Shown here piece after piece: positions 32,421 to 33,409 of a DNA stretch of 33,409 bases. The notes beneath the pieces are model-generated. The model was given only the letters and a program-made list of their open reading frames with translations. It was not told where the DNA came from and did not search any database. The stretch spans positions 1-33,409 of the forward strand of contig CAJTZH010000021.1 in assembly GCA_910584325.1 (NCBI GenBank), in the 5' to 3' direction. Each line of letters begins with the position of its first letter. Position 1 is the stretch's first letter. Source of the DNA: an uncultured Lachnospiraceae bacterium. Lineage in GTDB: Bacteria > Bacillota > Clostridia > Lachnospirales > Lachnospiraceae. A program made the position numbers and the translations under genes.

Positions 32421-33272
32421 TTATAAATTTCCTATACAGACGCGGTCAAGACCAGCCAAATCCTTCACCACGCGGCAATTTTGAAATCCGTTTTCTTCCA
32501 TGAGCAAAAGCACCTCTTTTGCCTGCTCACAGCCAATTTCATAACACAATACTCCGCCTGCGTTTAAATAACGCGCGGCATTCTTTGTAATCTCCCTGTA
32601 AAAATGCAATCCATCTTCCTGACCGTTTAACGCAATATACGGCTCGAAAGATTTTACCTCCTCCATCAATTCCTTAATAACCTGGGTTTTAATATAAGGG
32701 GGATTGGATACAATCATATCAAACGTTCCATTCACATGCTCAAACAGATTACTTTGCAAAAACATAACCGAACTGCAATGCAATGCCTGCGCATTCCTTT
32801 CGGCAACCAAAAGCGCGTCTTCTGAAATATCAACGCCAACGCCGTTCACACTGGCGTTGCGCAGCGCCAATGCAGTCAGAATACAGCCTGAGCCTGTACA
32901 CATATCCAAAACTTTTATATACTCTTTCTTCGCAAAATAATTCCTAATGACTTTTTCCGCCTCTATCACCAGAATTTCCGTATCCATCCTGGGAATCAGA
33001 ACATTCCTGTTGACAAAGAAATCATATCCCATAAAGCAGACTTTTCCCGTTATATACTGCAACGGTTCATGCCTGCTTCTCCTTGCAACGGCAGACATGT
33101 AGCTCTCATACGCTTCTTTTTGCATACGGTCCTTCTGCTTCATATAATATTGTGTTCTGCTGATACCAAGAAGCTCCGTCAGCAATAAAAATCCATCAAC
33201 GGCAAACTCTTCTATACCGGCACTTTGTAAAACTTTTCTTCCTTCAGTTAATGCCTGCTCATAAGTTATCAT
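32421..33272 (-). CDS. prmC: Release factor glutamine N5-methyltransferase PrmC
   Basis: Methylates the GGQ glutamine of RF1 and RF2. 283 residues from ATG 33272. The N-terminal helical domain (about 1-90, TYEQALTEGRKVLQSAGIEE) precedes the SAM-binding Rossmann fold: VLDMCTGSGCILTALAL near 118-134, and the catalytic NPPY in DMIVSNPPYIKT. The frame extends to 33344, but that extension is a shadow of the repeat encoding the preceding gene's tail. ATG 33272 has AGGA five bases upstream and fits the family's N-terminus. It overlaps the upstream gene by 14 bases and precedes prfA, the usual pairing. Confidence 0.95.
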   Translation of the reverse strand: MITYEQALTEGRKVLQSAGIEEFAVDGFLLLTELLGISRTQYYMKQKDRMQKEAYESYMSAVARRSRHEPLQYITGKVCFMGYDFFVNRNVLIPRMDTEILVIEAEKVIRNYFAKKEYIKVLDMCTGSGCILTALALRNASVNGVGVDISEDALLVAERNAQALHCSSVMFLQSNLFEHVNGTFDMIVSNPPYIKTQVIKELMEEVKSFEPYIALNGQEDGLHFYREITKNAARYLNAGGVLCYEIGCEQAKEVLLLMEENGFQNCRVVKDLAGLDRVCIGNL

Positions 33273-33409
33273 ACGGTTCCTGCTGTTCATACGGTTCCTG
33301 CTGCCCGTACAACTCCTGCTGCTCATATATTTCCTGCTGTTCATACAGCTCCTCTACCGGCTGTCTTTGCATATAATCGGACTGATTTTCACCCATATAG
33401 GATTGTTCC
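33259..33409 (-). CDS. C-terminal tail of an upstream gene, cut by the window edge
   Basis: Open to the window edge, in the frame ending EELYEQQEIYEQQ... PYDNL with stop TGA at 33259-33261. Only about 49 residues are visible: an acidic/polar tail with four YEQQE-type units. In many Clostridia the gene before prmC-prfA encodes a DUF1385 (YqhQ-like) membrane protein, so this may be its C-terminus (inference). Nothing here proves it. Confidence 0.65.
   Translation of the reverse strand, partial: EQSYMGENQSDYMQRQPVEELYEQQEIYEQQELYGQQEPYEQQEPYDNL
33274..33345 (-). repeat. Four 18-bp tandem repeats encoding Y(E/G)QQEx units
   Basis: Reading the minus strand, units of 18 bp run 33345-33328, 33327-33310, 33309-33292 and 33291-33274. 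They encode YEQQEI, YEQQEL, YGQQEP and YEQQEP. Each holds CAGCAGGA; the copy in the last unit also serves as the prmC ribosome-binding site. Confidence 0.85.

Noticed and set aside
33273..33344. N-terminal extension of PrmC rich in Met, Asn, Ser and Arg
   Set aside because: It is the out-of-frame reading of the repeats that encode the YEQQE tail of the upstream gene. PrmC homologues begin near TYEQAL.

Overview
The window looks like chromosomal DNA of a motile Firmicute of the class Clostridia, most likely a Lachnospiraceae. The evidence is the consensus sigma-A promoters with 17-bp spacers, the strong AGGAGG-type ribosome sites, a T-box leader, the aspS-gatCAB transamidation genes, the order (upstream gene)-prmC-prfA, and small proteins of types I know only from Lachnospiraceae. 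Almost every gene lies on the minus strand. The only plus-strand gene is one lipoprotein near 30.3-31.3 kb. I see no rRNA, tRNA, CRISPR array or complete mobile element.

Layout in plus-strand coordinates, transcription running right to left: (1) 0-2.8 kb: greA-lysS from a perfect-consensus promoter, ending in a terminator at 65-103; LysRS carries an extra C-terminal tRNA-binding domain. (2) 2.8-7.8 kb: nfeD-SPFH/stomatin-argF-small membrane protein-birA-hypothetical-dusB, closely packed. (3) 7.8-9.9 kb: a secreted SH3/SleB-type cell-wall hydrolase with its own promoter, and a SpoU-type RNA methyltransferase. (4) 9.9-20.65 kb: one apparent transcription unit headed by a T-box: aspS-gatC-gatA-gatB-DUF212/PAP2-like-gtrA-dnaE-pfkA, closed by a strong terminator. 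The T-box specifier region reads GAAC, which overlaps a Glu codon (GAA) and an Asn codon (AAC). That fits an operon devoted to tRNA-dependent amidation.

(5) 20.7-25.0 kb: acyltransferase-fliB (flagellin lysine N-methylase)-nudC-frameshifted small membrane gene-panE-like reductase, probably one operon, with a UUCG-loop palindrome at the likely start of its mRNA. (6) 25.0-26.3 kb: two single genes, a small exported/membrane protein under a palindromic operator and a DUF6033-like protein. (7) 26.4-30.1 kb: an operon of a TRAP-type solute-binding lipoprotein, a chemoreceptor (MCP) and a small protein resembling a serine-recombinase catalytic domain without its catalytic serine or DNA-binding part. 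This is the strongest candidate for an undescribed arrangement. (8) 30.2-31.3 kb: plus-strand lipoprotein, sharing a bidirectional terminator with prfA. (9) 31.3-33.4 kb: prfA, prmC and the repetitive C-terminal tail of a gene cut by the window edge. prmC starts inside the repeat that encodes that tail.

The housekeeping genes (translation, replication, glycolysis, biotin, arginine) are ordinary. The accessory content, about 20.7-31.3 kb, concerns the cell surface, flagellin modification and chemotaxis.
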